Counted from the first letter of the stretch, positions 8,936 through 17,816 are shown. The stretch: DNA of 64,000 nucleotides from Desulfovibrio litoralis DSM 11393 (GCF_900143255.1 NZ_FRDI01000003.1:124001-188000), one strand, 5' to 3'. Notes: generated by a model from the sequence alone, not told the origin. A program made the numbers and translations.

Positions 8936-9931
8936 TTAGCGAATATACTGCTCTAAGAGAATTCTTGCTTTACCGGCAAAGGTTTGCATATCTAAATTAG
9001 AGTCTACACCTGCGGCGGCTTTGTGTCCGCCTCCGCCAAGTTCAAAGGCTATTTGTTGAACATTTATGACCCCGTCTGAGCGAAAACTGGCCTTTACTGT
9101 TCCGTCTTTTCTTTCTCTGATCATGAGAACCGCTTTAACACCTTTTAAATGTCGCAAGAAAGACGCATATCCCTCAAGGTCTTCCGAAGTTGTTTGTGTA
9201 TCTTCAAAATAAGCATGAGGTATTTTGCTGATTGCAACTTTTCCGCCTGAGCAAAGTTCCAACTCTTGCCACAAACGTCCCCAAAGTTGCATACGGTTTA
9301 AGGTCCATGTATTACTCAACTTTTCGGTAAATTCACGAATATTTAACCCGTTTTTAATAACACGAGCACCCATTTCAAGACTTTTGGCGGTTGTGCTTGG
9401 ATAAGCAAAAGCTCCGGTATCTGTATAAATTCCTAAAAAAACTCCAATACCTATTTCATCTTTCAATTCAAGACCCAAGGATTCGATTAACTCGCCAATG
9501 ATAAATGCCGTAGCCGGAGCGTCGGATTCGACAATATTTAGATCTCCAAATTCAGAATTTCCAAAGTGATGATCAATATTTACAACAACAATATCCTTCC
9601 AAGGCAATGTCTTTTTATTTTGCAACAAAGGTAAAAGTTCTCTGCCCGTGCGAGACTCATCTCCACAATCAAGAGTAATCAACAATTCTGCCGGGAAATC
9701 TTTAAGCTTGTTAAGTTCATTGTCCAATACGCAAGGCAGTGGCACCCATGAAAAGTTTTCAGGTTGAACACTCTGGTTATATAAACGAACAGTCTTTCCA
9801 AGAGCAATCAAGGCATAAGCCAAAGCCGCCATTGAACCCAACGCATCTCCGTCGGGAGAGTAATGCGTAACAAGAATGATATTGTTATATTTTTGTATCG
9901 CTTGAAAAAGCTCGGGATATTTATTTTTCAT
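8936..9931 (-). CDS. nrnA: DHH/DHHA1 phosphoesterase (NrnA-like oligoribonuclease/pAp phosphatase)
   Basis: Manganese-dependent phosphoesterase that in characterised relatives degrades short RNA fragments and dephosphorylates 3'-phosphoadenosine 5'-phosphate. The 331-residue protein has the DHH motifs THYSPDGDALGS (near residues 22-33), a metal-ligand Asp in TLDCGD, the signature NIDHHFGN (about 119-126) and YTDTGAFAYP, then a C-terminal DHHA1 domain ending with the GGGGHKAAAG loop. It follows a ylxP-like gene 47 bp upstream. In Desulfovibrio-type genomes nrnA usually sits with ylxP and rbfA near infB; here rbfA is absent. A second DHH protein lies at 62845-63864. Confidence 0.88.
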   Translation of the reverse strand: MKNKYPELFQAIQKYNNIILVTHYSPDGDALGSMAALAYALIALGKTVRLYNQSVQPENFSWVPLPCVLDNELNKLKDFPAELLITLDCGDESRTGRELLPLLQNKKTLPWKDIVVVNIDHHFGNSEFGDLNIVESDAPATAFIIGELIESLGLELKDEIGIGVFLGIYTDTGAFAYPSTTAKSLEMGARVIKNGLNIREFTEKLSNTWTLNRMQLWGRLWQELELCSGGKVAISKIPHAYFEDTQTTSEDLEGYASFLRHLKGVKAVLMIRERKDGTVKASFRSDGVINVQQIAFELGGGGHKAAAGVDSNLDMQTFAGKARILLEQYIR

Positions 9932-9978
9932 TTGTGTTTATCTCAAAAATTACAGGTTAAAAAAAGAAAACGCTTGGT

Positions 9979-10266
9979 TTAAGCACCAAAAATCTCAATA
10001 TCGCTGTAAGTCATTTCTTCAGGACAAACCGCTTCCATCATCAATAAACATTTATCCAAGCGACTGCGTAGGTGTCTTTGATCATTTGACACAGACACAA
10101 CGGCTAAAGATAATAGATCTAAAATATCTTGAGAATCAATTTCTGCAACAGATACATTAAATTTATTGCGTACTTTTTGCTTTAAGCTATTTGAAATACG
10201 CCTTTTTCCTTTTAAAGAATCATTACCATGTAAGGTAAATTCAACGTTTAATACACCAATAAACAT
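9979..10266 (-). CDS. DUF503/YlxP-like protein
   Basis: A 95-residue protein starting MFIGVLNVEF with the DUF503 core pattern: a ferredoxin-like beta-strand, the basic helix SLKGKRRISNSLKQKVRNKF, then a strand with the SVSND turn. Family members are usually encoded between infB and rbfA and have been linked to ribosome assembly or RNA binding, without a settled activity. Here it lies 12 bp after a KAS III gene and 47 bp before nrnA, with no rbfA between. No obvious Shine-Dalgarno sequence is seen, so translational coupling to the upstream gene is possible. Confidence 0.82.
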   Translation of the reverse strand: MFIGVLNVEFTLHGNDSLKGKRRISNSLKQKVRNKFNVSVAEIDSQDILDLLSLAVVSVSNDQRHLRSRLDKCLLMMEAVCPEEMTYSDIEIFGA

Positions 10267-10278
10267 GATTATTTAATA

Positions 10279-11301
10279 TTATACTGTTATAATTCCTAAA
10301 GCACTGGCGTATCCGACTCCAAACCCGGCAAGCAACATCTTGTCTCCGGCTTTTATGCGTCCTTGTTTCATATAATTAGCCAGCAAAAATGGAATACTTG
10401 AAGAACCCGTATTCCCACAATCTTTTAAAAATAAGTGGAATTTCTCGTTTGGAATTTCACATTTTTGCCTTAAACTTTCAAGCATAAAAGCGTTAGCTTG
10501 GTGAAAGACAAAATGGTCAATATCATTTATCATTAAATTTGCTTTTTCAAGAGTATTACTTACAAGCGGAGGCAAAGAACGTAAAGTATAAGTATAAACC
10601 TCTCTCCCGTTCATATAAAGATTTTCTAAAGTACGCATTCCGTCTTCCAAAACTTTATCATGCAACTTATCTTTAACAACTTGATTTTTTCTTGTACCAC
10701 TAACAGGAACAAGCAAAGCCTCAAGCCCACGCCCGTCTGTTGAAAAGATAAAGTGATCAATAAACGCCTCTTCCGCTTCTTCCGCACTAATAAAAGTTGC
10801 AGTTGCTCCGTCGCCGAACAAAGGGCGAACCGAACGATCTTTGGGGTTTATATAACGGCTGTAAGTATCACCTGTAACAAACAAAATATTTTTGCTTTGA
10901 CCGCTTTCAATTAAGGCTTTGGCTAAATGTAAACCATAAACATAACCCGAACAACCGTGGGTATAATCAAAAGCTTTAATACTGGTCGAAAGCCCCAAAC
11001 GGTCTTGTAATAAACAAGAGTTTGGAGGAAGAACGTAATCAGGGCTTTGAGTGCAAAAAATCAAACAATCAATATCTTCTTTTTTACATACACCCGAATC
11101 AAAAAGTTGGTTACAGGCAACAACCGCAAGGTCGAGGGCGGTTTCATTTTCATCAGCGATATACCTGTTTTCTATTCCTGTTTTTGCGGCTATTTTATCA
11201 ACATTCCACTCGGGAAAAGCCTTATTAAGTTCGATATTATCTAAAAGTATTTTCGGTTTATAAGATTCTATATGTTTTATTCTGGCAAATTTGTTTTTCA
11301 T
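10279..11301 (-). CDS. 3-oxoacyl-ACP synthase III (KAS III/FabH-like)
   Basis: Condensing enzyme of the thiolase fold, 340 residues from the chosen ATG at 11301. The catalytic triad is intact: Cys117 in THGCSGY, His267 in FHQAN and Asn297 in GNTGSSSIP. The FabH family initiates fatty acid synthesis from acetyl-CoA and malonyl-ACP. This protein has the broader 340-residue form also found in specialised KAS III enzymes for modified fatty acids or surface glycolipids, so the exact substrate is open. An in-frame ATG at 11355 would add 18 residues but lies inside a dispersed repeat, so I prefer the inner start. It heads a minus-strand run with ylxP and nrnA. Confidence 0.85.
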   Translation of the reverse strand: MKNKFARIKHIESYKPKILLDNIELNKAFPEWNVDKIAAKTGIENRYIADENETALDLAVVACNQLFDSGVCKKEDIDCLIFCTQSPDYVLPPNSCLLQDRLGLSTSIKAFDYTHGCSGYVYGLHLAKALIESGQSKNILFVTGDTYSRYINPKDRSVRPLFGDGATATFISAEEAEEAFIDHFIFSTDGRGLEALLVPVSGTRKNQVVKDKLHDKVLEDGMRTLENLYMNGREVYTYTLRSLPPLVSNTLEKANLMINDIDHFVFHQANAFMLESLRQKCEIPNEKFHLFLKDCGNTGSSSIPFLLANYMKQGRIKAGDKMLLAGFGVGYASALGIITV

Positions 11302-11346
11302 AATCAATATATTGTATTCTAAAATGTTTTTATTCAAATTCGTAAT

Positions 11347-11534
11347 AAAGACCATTGCAAAACTCTGTTTTGCGTGCTTTTATTATCGTTTGATGCTCTG
11401 TATCACATAGCATCAAACGTTTTAAGACACAAAAACCACTCATTTTACAGGAACATTAAATTTTCCTTATTCGTATTGTTTGGAGTGCCTTTCTAGCGAA
11501 AGCCACTTTGAGACTATTGTGCAAGAGTCTCAAA
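11347..11534 (+). repeat. Three-hairpin dispersed element, copy B (reference copy)
   Basis: About 187 bp, starting AAAGACCATTGCAAAAC and ending in a hairpin TTGAGACT-A-TTG-TG-CAA-G-AGTCTCAA. Three hairpins can be drawn: (1) GCAAAAC/GTTTTGC at the 5' end; (2) a perfect 11-bp stem CGTTTGATGCT (11387-11397) with AGCATCAAACG (11409-11419); (3) the 3' terminal hairpin. Between 2 and 3 lies a conserved linker with CACTCATTTTACAG and CTAGCGAAAGCCACTTTGAG. Related copies are at 7195-7319 (minus), 11700-11791, 22578-22640 (fragment), 33003-33246 and 58074-58256. None contains a gene. Confidence 0.8.
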
Positions 11535-11699
11535 TAAATTAAAAATTAATTTTTACATAAAGAAAATTTACTGTCAACATAAGTTTATTTCCGAGCTTTG
11601 TTGTCTCGCCTAAATAAAGAGGTAAAACCTGAATTTGCCTGAATATGATTGACTCAAAACAAAATTCTGGCTACAAATAGGTTAGATTTATATAAAGTT

Positions 11700-11791
11700 A
11701 AAGACCATTGCAAAACTTCGTTTTACGTGCTTTTATCATCGTTTTATCCTTTGTATAAAATCGCATAAAACGTCTTAAGCCACAAAAAAAC
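11700..11791 (+). repeat. Three-hairpin dispersed element, copy C (5' half only)
   Basis: Begins AAAGACCATTGCAAAAC like copy B and keeps hairpin 1 and the middle stem CGTTTTAT (11740-11747) with ATAAAACG (11765-11772), then CGTCTTAAG and a CACAAAAA tail. The linker and 3' hairpin are absent. The stretch between copies B and C (11535-11699) is AT-rich and shows nothing recognisable. Confidence 0.75.
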
Positions 11792-11827
11792 AGACCTTAA
11801 CAATATTAAATAAGCAGTAGTATTAAC

Positions 11828-12451
11828 ATGAAACAAAAAATAGTCTTGGCTTCTCACAATAAAAATAAAATATCAGAATTTAAACAAATGTTTCAAAATA
11901 CAGACTTTGAGTTAGTCGGACTTGATGAATTTCCTGACCTACCCGAAGTTGAAGAAACCGGAACAAGTTTTGAAGAAAATGCCAAACTCAAGTCGAGGGC
12001 TGTGGCAAAATATACCGGATTAATCGCACTGGCAGACGATTCCGGAATTTCCGTAAAAGCGTTAAACGGAGCTCCCGGAGTATATTCGGCTCGATACAGT
12101 GCCGAAAACGGACAGCCGGCAACAACAGAAAAAAATAATGCCAAACTTTTATCCGCCCTTAAAGGATTAAAAGGAAAAGATAGAGCGGCTTGTTTCGTTT
12201 GTGTTATTTCCGTTACTACACCTAAAGGCGATGAAATGTTGGTTAGAGGCGAGTGGGAAGGACAAATTTTAGAAACGCCACAAGGCTCAAACGGTTTTGG
12301 CTATGACCCTTTAATGTATATTTCCGAGTGTGGCTGTTCGGCGGCCGAGCTTTCCGCTGATCAAAAAAATGCAATCAGCCATAGAGGTAAGGCCTTAAAT
12401 TTATTTAAAGAACAGTGGAATGCCTTTGCTCAAAAACACCTAAAAAAATAA
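11828..12451 (+). CDS. rdgB: XTP/dITP diphosphatase (RdgB/HAM1)
   Basis: House-cleaning nucleotidase that hydrolyses non-canonical purine nucleotides (ITP, XTP, dITP) to monophosphates. The 207-residue protein opens with the family signature ASHNKNKISEF (8-18), followed by ETGTSFEENAKLKS, the metal/catalytic ADDSGISV stretch with GAPGVYSARY, and GFGYDPLM further on. It ends with the SHRGKAL loop. Length fits the family. Its upstream region is occupied by repeat copies B and C; an ATG start without a strong Shine-Dalgarno sequence follows them. Confidence 0.93.
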   Translation: MKQKIVLASHNKNKISEFKQMFQNTDFELVGLDEFPDLPEVEETGTSFEENAKLKSRAVAKYTGLIALADDSGISVKALNGAPGVYSARYSAENGQPATTEKNNAKLLSALKGLKGKDRAACFVCVISVTTPKGDEMLVRGEWEGQILETPQGSNGFGYDPLMYISECGCSAAELSADQKNAISHRGKALNLFKEQWNAFAQKHLKK

Positions 12452-12500
12452 AAATCACTTAGTAAAAACTCATAACTTAATATTTAATTAGGAGAAAAAA

Positions 12501-13007
12501 ATGAAAGCTACAAATAAATTAATTTTTGCGGTCTTAACCCTAGCCATTTTGTTTACGTCTTTATCTTCCGCCCTTGCTCAAACAAATATCAAACAAACCC
12601 CAGCCCCTCAAGAAACAAGTCCAAGCCCCATACCCGACAACCCCAATAAAATAAAAGAGGACAGAGCTTCAATCTCTGTAGAACATGAGGGAAATGACAA
12701 TATCGGTGCAAAATTGGCATTCATGTTAAAAGAAAGCTTTAATACCAGTAGCCTTTTTGAACTTGGCAACAAAACTCCGCAAATAATTATTTTAGTTTCA
12801 ACCGCACCGGAATTTGAAGAGCGTCCTAATATCGGTTCGGTTTATTCCGTTACTTGGGTATTTTCTCAAGGTGGCAACACCCTACGTTTTTATATTGGAC
12901 GTGAAGTCGGAACAACAGACCTTGAAGGTTTATCGGGTCTTGTTTCAAAAATTCTCGAACGCACTTACGGGCTTTCGCAAAAATATAACTATTTATTAAA
13001 AAAATAA
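12501..13007 (+). CDS. Secreted/periplasmic hypothetical protein
   Basis: A 168-residue protein with a clear Sec signal peptide (MKATNKLIFAVLTLAILF, cleavage likely after SALA at residue 26), a Pro/Gln-rich linker (about residues 31-55), then a compact alpha/beta domain of about 110 residues without cysteines. AGGAGA precedes the ATG. It follows rdgB by 50 bp on the same strand. I recognise no family; a periplasmic solute- or protein-binding role is possible but unsupported. Confidence 0.65.
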   Translation: MKATNKLIFAVLTLAILFTSLSSALAQTNIKQTPAPQETSPSPIPDNPNKIKEDRASISVEHEGNDNIGAKLAFMLKESFNTSSLFELGNKTPQIIILVSTAPEFEERPNIGSVYSVTWVFSQGGNTLRFYIGREVGTTDLEGLSGLVSKILERTYGLSQKYNYLLKK

Positions 13008-13021
13008 TTCTTTTTTAATAA
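12993..13021 (+). terminator. AT-only hairpin overlapping a stop codon
   Basis: TTATTAAAAAA (12993-13003) pairs perfectly with TTTTTTAATAA (13011-13021). It could end the rdgB unit, but it lacks G/C pairs and is a weak terminator candidate. Confidence 0.35.
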
Positions 13022-13190
13022 ACACTGAAAATATATCAACGCTTTATATTTCATAAAAAATAAATAAAAAATATTTTTAAACTTTTTTTAGAGATTAGCT
13101 TGCAATATTTTCAACTCTTTTGTATTTTAGAACAAAGACTGTCAGGATAAGCTCGTCTTCCTTAAAAACATCGAAAAAAAGAGCCATAAA

Positions 13191-13538
13191 ATGAGTACGT
13201 TAAACATTGATGCAGCCTTAAAAAGCCTTGGTGGCAATAAAAAGTTGTTAAATAAAGTCATGATAAAATTTATTGACGGCTATGAACAAGCCGACAAAGT
13301 GTTGCTTGAGCACCTTACAAAAGGCGAAATAGCCGAGGCAGAGCGTTATACTCATACGCTTAAAGGCTTAGCCGGAACCATTGGTGCAGACGACTTTAGA
13401 GAACAACTCACAACGCTTGAAGCGGCTTTACATGCCGGGCAAAGCATTGATGATAGTGTTACTATGGCGAAAAATATTTCTCCCATATTAAAACAAGTAA
13501 TAGAAGACTGCCGATCTATTAGCCAAACCTTAGCTTAA
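13191..13538 (+). CDS. Histidine phosphotransfer (HPt) domain protein
   Basis: A single-domain HPt protein of 115 residues that would shuttle phosphoryl groups between a hybrid sensor kinase and a response regulator. The phospho-acceptor is His55 in [14 protein letters not shown], a good match to the HPt signature (HxLKGxAxxxGA). The rest is helical, consistent with a four-helix bundle. No kinase or receiver gene is adjacent, so its partners are encoded elsewhere. The 180-bp AT-rich spacer before it holds no gene. Confidence 0.85.
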   Translation: MSTLNIDAALKSLGGNKKLLNKVMIKFIDGYEQADKVLLEHLTKGEIAEAERYTHTLKGLAGTIGADDFREQLTTLEAALHAGQSIDDSVTMAKNISPILKQVIEDCRSISQTLA

Positions 13539-13638
13539 GATATTTTTATCCATATCGACTTTTTGTCGCCGTCTATTTAATATTGAGAAAAAAATATTTC
13601 TCTGCTTTTGTCTAAAAAACAGTACCAAGGAGCTTCCT

Positions 13639-14652
13639 ATGCGTCAAGTTACCGTTACTGAACATTTGCTTACTCACCAAAGTATGTCGGCATCTGCGAC
13701 CGGGCGTTTTACAAGTTTGTTAAACGAATTAATACTCTCCGCTAAAATTATTTCTCGAAGCGTTAATAAAGCCGGTCTTCTTGATGTTTTAGGCGGAACA
13801 GGTGAAGTCAACGTTCAAGGTGAACAAGTTCAAAAACTTGATGAATTTGCCAACAGTATCCTGATTCACCGCATGAAAAGAGCCGGGGTTTTATGTGCTA
13901 TGGCATCAGAAGAAAATGCCGACCTGATACCTGTACCCGAAAAATTTCAACGCGGCAGTTATATGTTGGTTTTTGACCCTCTTGACGGTTCTTCAAATAT
14001 TGATGTTAATATTAACGTTGGTACTATTTTTTCTATTTTAAAACGCAAAGACAATTCCGATAAAGAGGTTTCTTTGTCTGAAATTTTACAAGCAGGCGTA
14101 GAACAAGTCGCCGCCGGTTATTTTTTATACGGTCCTTCTACTATGATGGTTTATACGACCGGGCGAGGTGTAAACGGCTTTACCCTAGACCCAAGTGTTG
14201 GAGAATTTTTATTGTCCCACCCCAATATGCGTATTCCCGAAGATGGTAAAATTTATTCGGTAAACGAAGGTAACCAAATGTATTGGGATACTCCGACTAA
14301 AGAAATAATGGAAACTTTCAGAAGCAAACAAAATAAACTTGGAAAACCATATTCTTTAAGATATGTCGGTTCGTTAGTCGCCGATTTTCATAGAACCTTA
14401 CTTTATGGCGGAATATTTCTTTATCCCATGGATCATAAAGACCCAAATAAACCATCGGGAAAACTACGTTTGATGTGTGAAGCTTCTCCTCTATCAATGG
14501 TTGCCGAACAAGCAGGAGGCTTGGGTTCAGATGGCTCTGGACGTATTTTGGACATTAAACCCGATATGTTGCACCAAAGAGTTCCTTTGATTATTGGCTC
14601 AAAAAATGATGTACAGTTTTGTATTGATCATTATAAAAAAGCTTCAAATTAA
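13639..14652 (+). CDS. fbp: Fructose-1,6-bisphosphatase class I
   Basis: Gluconeogenic enzyme hydrolysing fructose 1,6-bisphosphate to fructose 6-phosphate. The 337-residue protein has the metal-binding motif [13 protein letters not shown] near residues 113-125, preceded by the SEENAD Glu ligand, and the substrate loops [20 protein letters not shown] and [12 protein letters not shown]. All are in class I order and intact. AAGGAGC precedes the ATG. With pgm and galE, it fits a cell making hexose phosphates from smaller carbon compounds. No terminator of good quality follows. Confidence 0.94.
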   Translation: MRQVTVTEHLLTHQSMSASATGRFTSLLNELILSAKIISRSVNKAGLLDVLGGTGEVNVQGEQVQKLDEFANSILIHRMKRAGVLCAMASEENADLIPVPEKFQRGSYMLVFDPLDGSSNIDVNINVGTIFSILKRKDNSDKEVSLSEILQAGVEQVAAGYFLYGPSTMMVYTTGRGVNGFTLDPSVGEFLLSHPNMRIPEDGKIYSVNEGNQMYWDTPTKEIMETFRSKQNKLGKPYSLRYVGSLVADFHRTLLYGGIFLYPMDHKDPNKPSGKLRLMCEASPLSMVAEQAGGLGSDGSGRILDIKPDMLHQRVPLIIGSKNDVQFCIDHYKKASN

Positions 14653-14706
14653 ATTACTAGTTACGTTTTAAAGATAACATAAAACACTAACTAGACTAGA
14701 TATATA

Positions 14707-14777
14707 AAAAGTACAACATCTAGAAATGTTTTTTGAAATACCTTCCCCAATAATTTAATAGCCCATGTTGCACTTTT
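14707..14777. repeat. Inverted repeat between fbp and the next gene
   Basis: AAAAGTACAACAT (14707-14719) and ATGTTGCACTTTT (14765-14777) pair at 12 of 13 positions around a 45-bp centre. A smaller hairpin AACAT/ATGTT followed by T residues lies at the left arm and may serve as the fbp terminator. The purpose of the wider repeat is unclear. Confidence 0.4.
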
Positions 14778-14814
14778 AACAACCCACTTGTAACACAAAA
14801 TCAAAAGAACAGTG

Positions 14815-15504
14815 ATGAAAATAAAAACAAGATATAAGTTTTTGCTTTGTATCTTACTGATTATAATATTCTTTTATGGGAAAACCTACTTCGACAGCAA
14901 AGCTCAACCAGCCGATTATGCAGCAGAAGGAAGTGAGTGGTTAACACTATCTGGAGAAAAACCGCCAGAAATGCAACTACTTTTTTATGCAAACTACCTT
15001 TCTCTCTCAGATCAATGCATGGATGCAGCACCAATGTTTCACCCCACTCAGTCTGGATTTCACCGTGCCCAGAGGGATTATCGAAGTTACCCAGAGACTA
15101 AAGATAACAGCTATATTTATAAGGTGCCACTAACATTGCATAAAGGTTCCTGCGACTGGAAACTTAGCTCTTTAAAGGTATTTAGAGTTCGACAAAATGA
15201 GAAATGGGACAAGATACTAACTCTCTTCCTTCCTTATTCCGACTTTGAAATAGAAAAGAGCCTAAAAGAAAATACAAGTATTGATTGCACCCAATGGCGT
15301 ACTGATGATGACTATCCCTATGGTGATATATTGCAATGTAAAGCTCGCAATATAGAATCAGGCGAGGAAATAGAAGGAGTATATAATACTGAGACACCTT
15401 GGCTACATCTTAATACAAATCGTTTTCGTAACGTAACTGTAAACTTTAAACCTATTGTAAAACTAGAACGTAATTGTGCTGGTGATGTGGTGGTCGTAGA
15501 ATAA
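14815..15504 (+). CDS. Membrane-anchored hypothetical protein with cysteines
   Basis: A 229-residue protein from the ATG at 14815; an adjacent GTG at 14812 is an alternative and neither has a strong Shine-Dalgarno sequence. It has one N-terminal hydrophobic segment (about residues 9-23) and a hydrophilic domain with five cysteines (SDQC, GSCDW, SIDCT, LQCK, RNCAG), suggesting a periplasmic, disulfide-stabilised domain. I recognise no family. It stands alone between fbp and a convergent HD-domain gene, bordered upstream by an inverted repeat, and could be an acquired accessory gene. Confidence 0.6.
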   Translation: MKIKTRYKFLLCILLIIIFFYGKTYFDSKAQPADYAAEGSEWLTLSGEKPPEMQLLFYANYLSLSDQCMDAAPMFHPTQSGFHRAQRDYRSYPETKDNSYIYKVPLTLHKGSCDWKLSSLKVFRVRQNEKWDKILTLFLPYSDFEIEKSLKENTSIDCTQWRTDDDYPYGDILQCKARNIESGEEIEGVYNTETPWLHLNTNRFRNVTVNFKPIVKLERNCAGDVVVVE

Positions 15505-15550
15505 AAAGAGTTTTAAGCGATGAAGACTTAACTTAAAGATTAAATTAGGC

Positions 15551-16141
15551 TTATTCTCTTTGCCCTTTCCGTTCCCACCAGCTCATATCTTGCCCCTCAA
15601 ACCACCAAGCACTATGGTCTCTTTGCATAATATCTTTAGCAAGTTCAATGCTGTATTCTAACTTTAAACGTTCAATACAACACTTAGCCCACGCCTCTGC
15701 ATAAGTATTTCCCAAATCTTTTTCTCGTTTTAAGTTTAACAAAAGGTCAAGTTGATCGGCATCATGGGTAATTTGTGCTTCAAGAGTTTTATTCTCAACC
15801 AGTTCCTGCCAAAGCGGAAGTAGATGTTTGGCGAGGTCTTGGTCTTTTACAGCATCTTTAAAAGCGGCATCAGCATCTATCTTTGCATAAAGTTTGTTGA
15901 CATAATTTAAGTCTCCCGTTCTTGCTTCATGAAAATCATGATAAAGACAAAGCTGCATGGTGTGTAAGGGGTTGGCATTCAGCTTTAACGCCATGCTCTG
16001 TCCAATAATTGCAACTCTGAAAGAATGGTCGGCGACGCTTTCTTTCCCGCTTCCCAAAAACGCATAACCGGAGCGAGGAGTATGTCTTAACATTCCGGCT
16101 TCAAATAAAAAATCAACCAAATCATTATTATTTTTTGTCAT
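15551..16141 (-). CDS. HD-domain phosphohydrolase (YfbR/HDDC2-like)
   Basis: A 196-residue metal-dependent phosphohydrolase with HD-superfamily ligands in order: ADHSFRVA (His near residue 39), CLYHDFHEARTGD (His-Asp near 68-69, followed by the Glu-Ala-x-x-Gly-Asp of this subfamily) and THDADQLD (Asp near 127). Close relatives are 5'-deoxynucleotidases acting on dNMPs. The exact substrate here is inferred from the family. It is convergent with the upstream hypothetical gene, and its start faces argH divergently across a 116-bp spacer. Confidence 0.8.
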   Translation of the reverse strand: MTKNNNDLVDFLFEAGMLRHTPRSGYAFLGSGKESVADHSFRVAIIGQSMALKLNANPLHTMQLCLYHDFHEARTGDLNYVNKLYAKIDADAAFKDAVKDQDLAKHLLPLWQELVENKTLEAQITHDADQLDLLLNLKREKDLGNTYAEAWAKCCIERLKLEYSIELAKDIMQRDHSAWWFEGQDMSWWERKGQRE

Positions 16142-16257
16142 TGTTTTTCTTTGCTATTGTTAAAATTTGTTTAAATTGATAAACTAAGGTTTGTAGTTAA
16201 GTAAATTATTTTCTCCCTATAACTTTTATTATAATACAAAAAATAAAGAGATAAAAT

Positions 16258-17637
16258 ATGTCAGAAACAAAAATGTGGGGCGGACGTTTTCGCCAACAAA
16301 CAGCAGGCTTGGTGGAAGCTTATACCGAATCGGTTTCTTATGATTACCTTTTATACGCTCAAGATATAGCCGGGTCAAGCGCACATGCTAAAATGCTCGC
16401 AAAGCAAGGGGTTTTGACTCAAGACGAAGCAACGCAAATTGTGAATGGCTTGGCTCAAATTAAAAAAGAAATAGAAAATGGCGAATTCAAGTGGCAACAA
16501 AAACTTGAAGACGTACATATGAATATAGAAAGTAGGCTGACCGAGCTGATCGGAGAAGCCGGAAAAAAACTGCACACCGGACGTAGCCGAAACGATCAAG
16601 TAGCTCTTGATTTTCGCCTTTTTGTGTCAGATAGTTTAAGAAATTGGCAAGAACTGCTTAAAGCACTCTGTCAGGTATTTATAAACCAAGCAGAACAACA
16701 TATTCATACTCTTTTACCGGGCTGCACCCACATGCAACCGGCACAACCCGTAAGCTTGGCTCAACACCTACTCGCTTATGTTGCCATGTTTAAACGAGAC
16801 AGTGAACGCATGAACGATTGTGATAAAAGAACACGTATCTCGCCTTTAGGAGCAGCAGCCTTGGCAGGCACAACCTATCCGCTTAATCCGCTTGCCGTAG
16901 CAGACGAGTTAAAGATGTATGGAACTTTTATAAATAGCATGGACGCTGTTTCAGACAGAGATTTTGTCGCCGAAGCTTTATTTTGTGCCGGATTAACCAT
17001 GACCCATTTATCTCGTATTTGTGAAGATTTAATTATTTGGGCAAACCCTATGTTTGGTTTTATTAACTTACCGGACGCTTATGCAACGGGTTCGAGTATT
17101 ATGCCTCAAAAGAAAAACCCTGATGTCGCCGAACTTATGCGTGGAAAAGTTGGTAGGGTTTATGGAGATTTGTTTGCTCTTTTAACAACCCTAAAAGGCT
17201 TACCAATGACTTATAACCGAGACCTACAAGAAGACAAACAGCCTTTTTTTGATGCCAACCAAACCGTCAGTCATTCCATTCAGTTGATGACAGGTATGAT
17301 CGGAGAGCTGACTTTTAACCCTCAAAAAATGTATAAAGCCCTTAAGCAAGGTTTTTTAAACGCCACGGAACTCGCAGATTATTTAGTCGGAAAAGGTATA
17401 GCTTTTAGAGAAGCACATCATATCACAGGCTCAGCCGTCGCCTTGGCGGAAGAAAAAAATCTTACTTTAGAAGATTTACAACTTAGCGAACTACAATCAC
17501 TTTGTTCTTTAATCGATTCAGATGTTTATGAGGTTTTAAAAGTTGAAAACGCCGTTGCCAGAAGAAATACTCCGGGGGGAACGGGAGAAAAATCAATCAA
17601 AGCCCAACTGGAAATATTTAAAAGTTTTGTAAAATAA
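16258..17637 (+). CDS. argH: Argininosuccinate lyase
   Basis: Last enzyme of arginine synthesis, splitting argininosuccinate into arginine and fumarate. The 459-residue protein shows the fumarase/aspartase-superfamily signature [12 protein letters not shown] (near residue 280), the substrate region [16 protein letters not shown] (near 107) and the catalytic-His region [16 protein letters not shown]. Full length and intact. No argG or other arg gene is adjacent. A strong terminator at 17703-17728 follows, so it is probably monocistronic. Confidence 0.95.
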   Translation: MSETKMWGGRFRQQTAGLVEAYTESVSYDYLLYAQDIAGSSAHAKMLAKQGVLTQDEATQIVNGLAQIKKEIENGEFKWQQKLEDVHMNIESRLTELIGEAGKKLHTGRSRNDQVALDFRLFVSDSLRNWQELLKALCQVFINQAEQHIHTLLPGCTHMQPAQPVSLAQHLLAYVAMFKRDSERMNDCDKRTRISPLGAAALAGTTYPLNPLAVADELKMYGTFINSMDAVSDRDFVAEALFCAGLTMTHLSRICEDLIIWANPMFGFINLPDAYATGSSIMPQKKNPDVAELMRGKVGRVYGDLFALLTTLKGLPMTYNRDLQEDKQPFFDANQTVSHSIQLMTGMIGELTFNPQKMYKALKQGFLNATELADYLVGKGIAFREAHHITGSAVALAEEKNLTLEDLQLSELQSLCSLIDSDVYEVLKVENAVARRNTPGGTGEKSIKAQLEIFKSFVK

Positions 17638-17702
17638 TCTCATTATAATACTTACAAGCTTTTAAGTTTATATTGAGTGAAATCTTTTCCGCTAGTTATT
17701 TA

Positions 17703-17728
17703 AAGAGGCAGTTATTGCCTCTTTTTTT
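17703..17728 (+). terminator. Terminator after argH
   Basis: AAGAGGC (17703-17709) pairs with GCCTCTT (17716-17722), followed by TTTTTT. It lies between argH and the fliK start at 17817 and argues against any longer fliK reading frame. Confidence 0.85.
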
Positions 17729-17776
17729 TGTCTTTTATCGCCGAAAAACCGCCAAACACCGTGAATGTTTTCTTTG

Positions 17777-17803
17777 GAACAAGATTTGTATTTATACTTG
17801 TTC
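17777..17803 (+). promoter_or_regulatory. 5' UTR hairpin touching the fliK ribosome-binding site
   Basis: GAACAAG (17777-17783) and CTTGTTC (17797-17803) form a perfect 7-bp stem around a 13-nt loop, and the AAGGAG of fliK begins at the next base (17804). It could modulate access to the ribosome-binding site or protect the mRNA end. Confidence 0.4.
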
Positions 17804-17816
17804 AAGGAGAATTGCC

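Noticed and set aside
17673-17816. Longer N-terminus for fliK from an upstream start
   Set aside because: The extension runs through the argH terminator and lacks a ribosome-binding site, whereas the ATG at 17817 has AAGGAGA.
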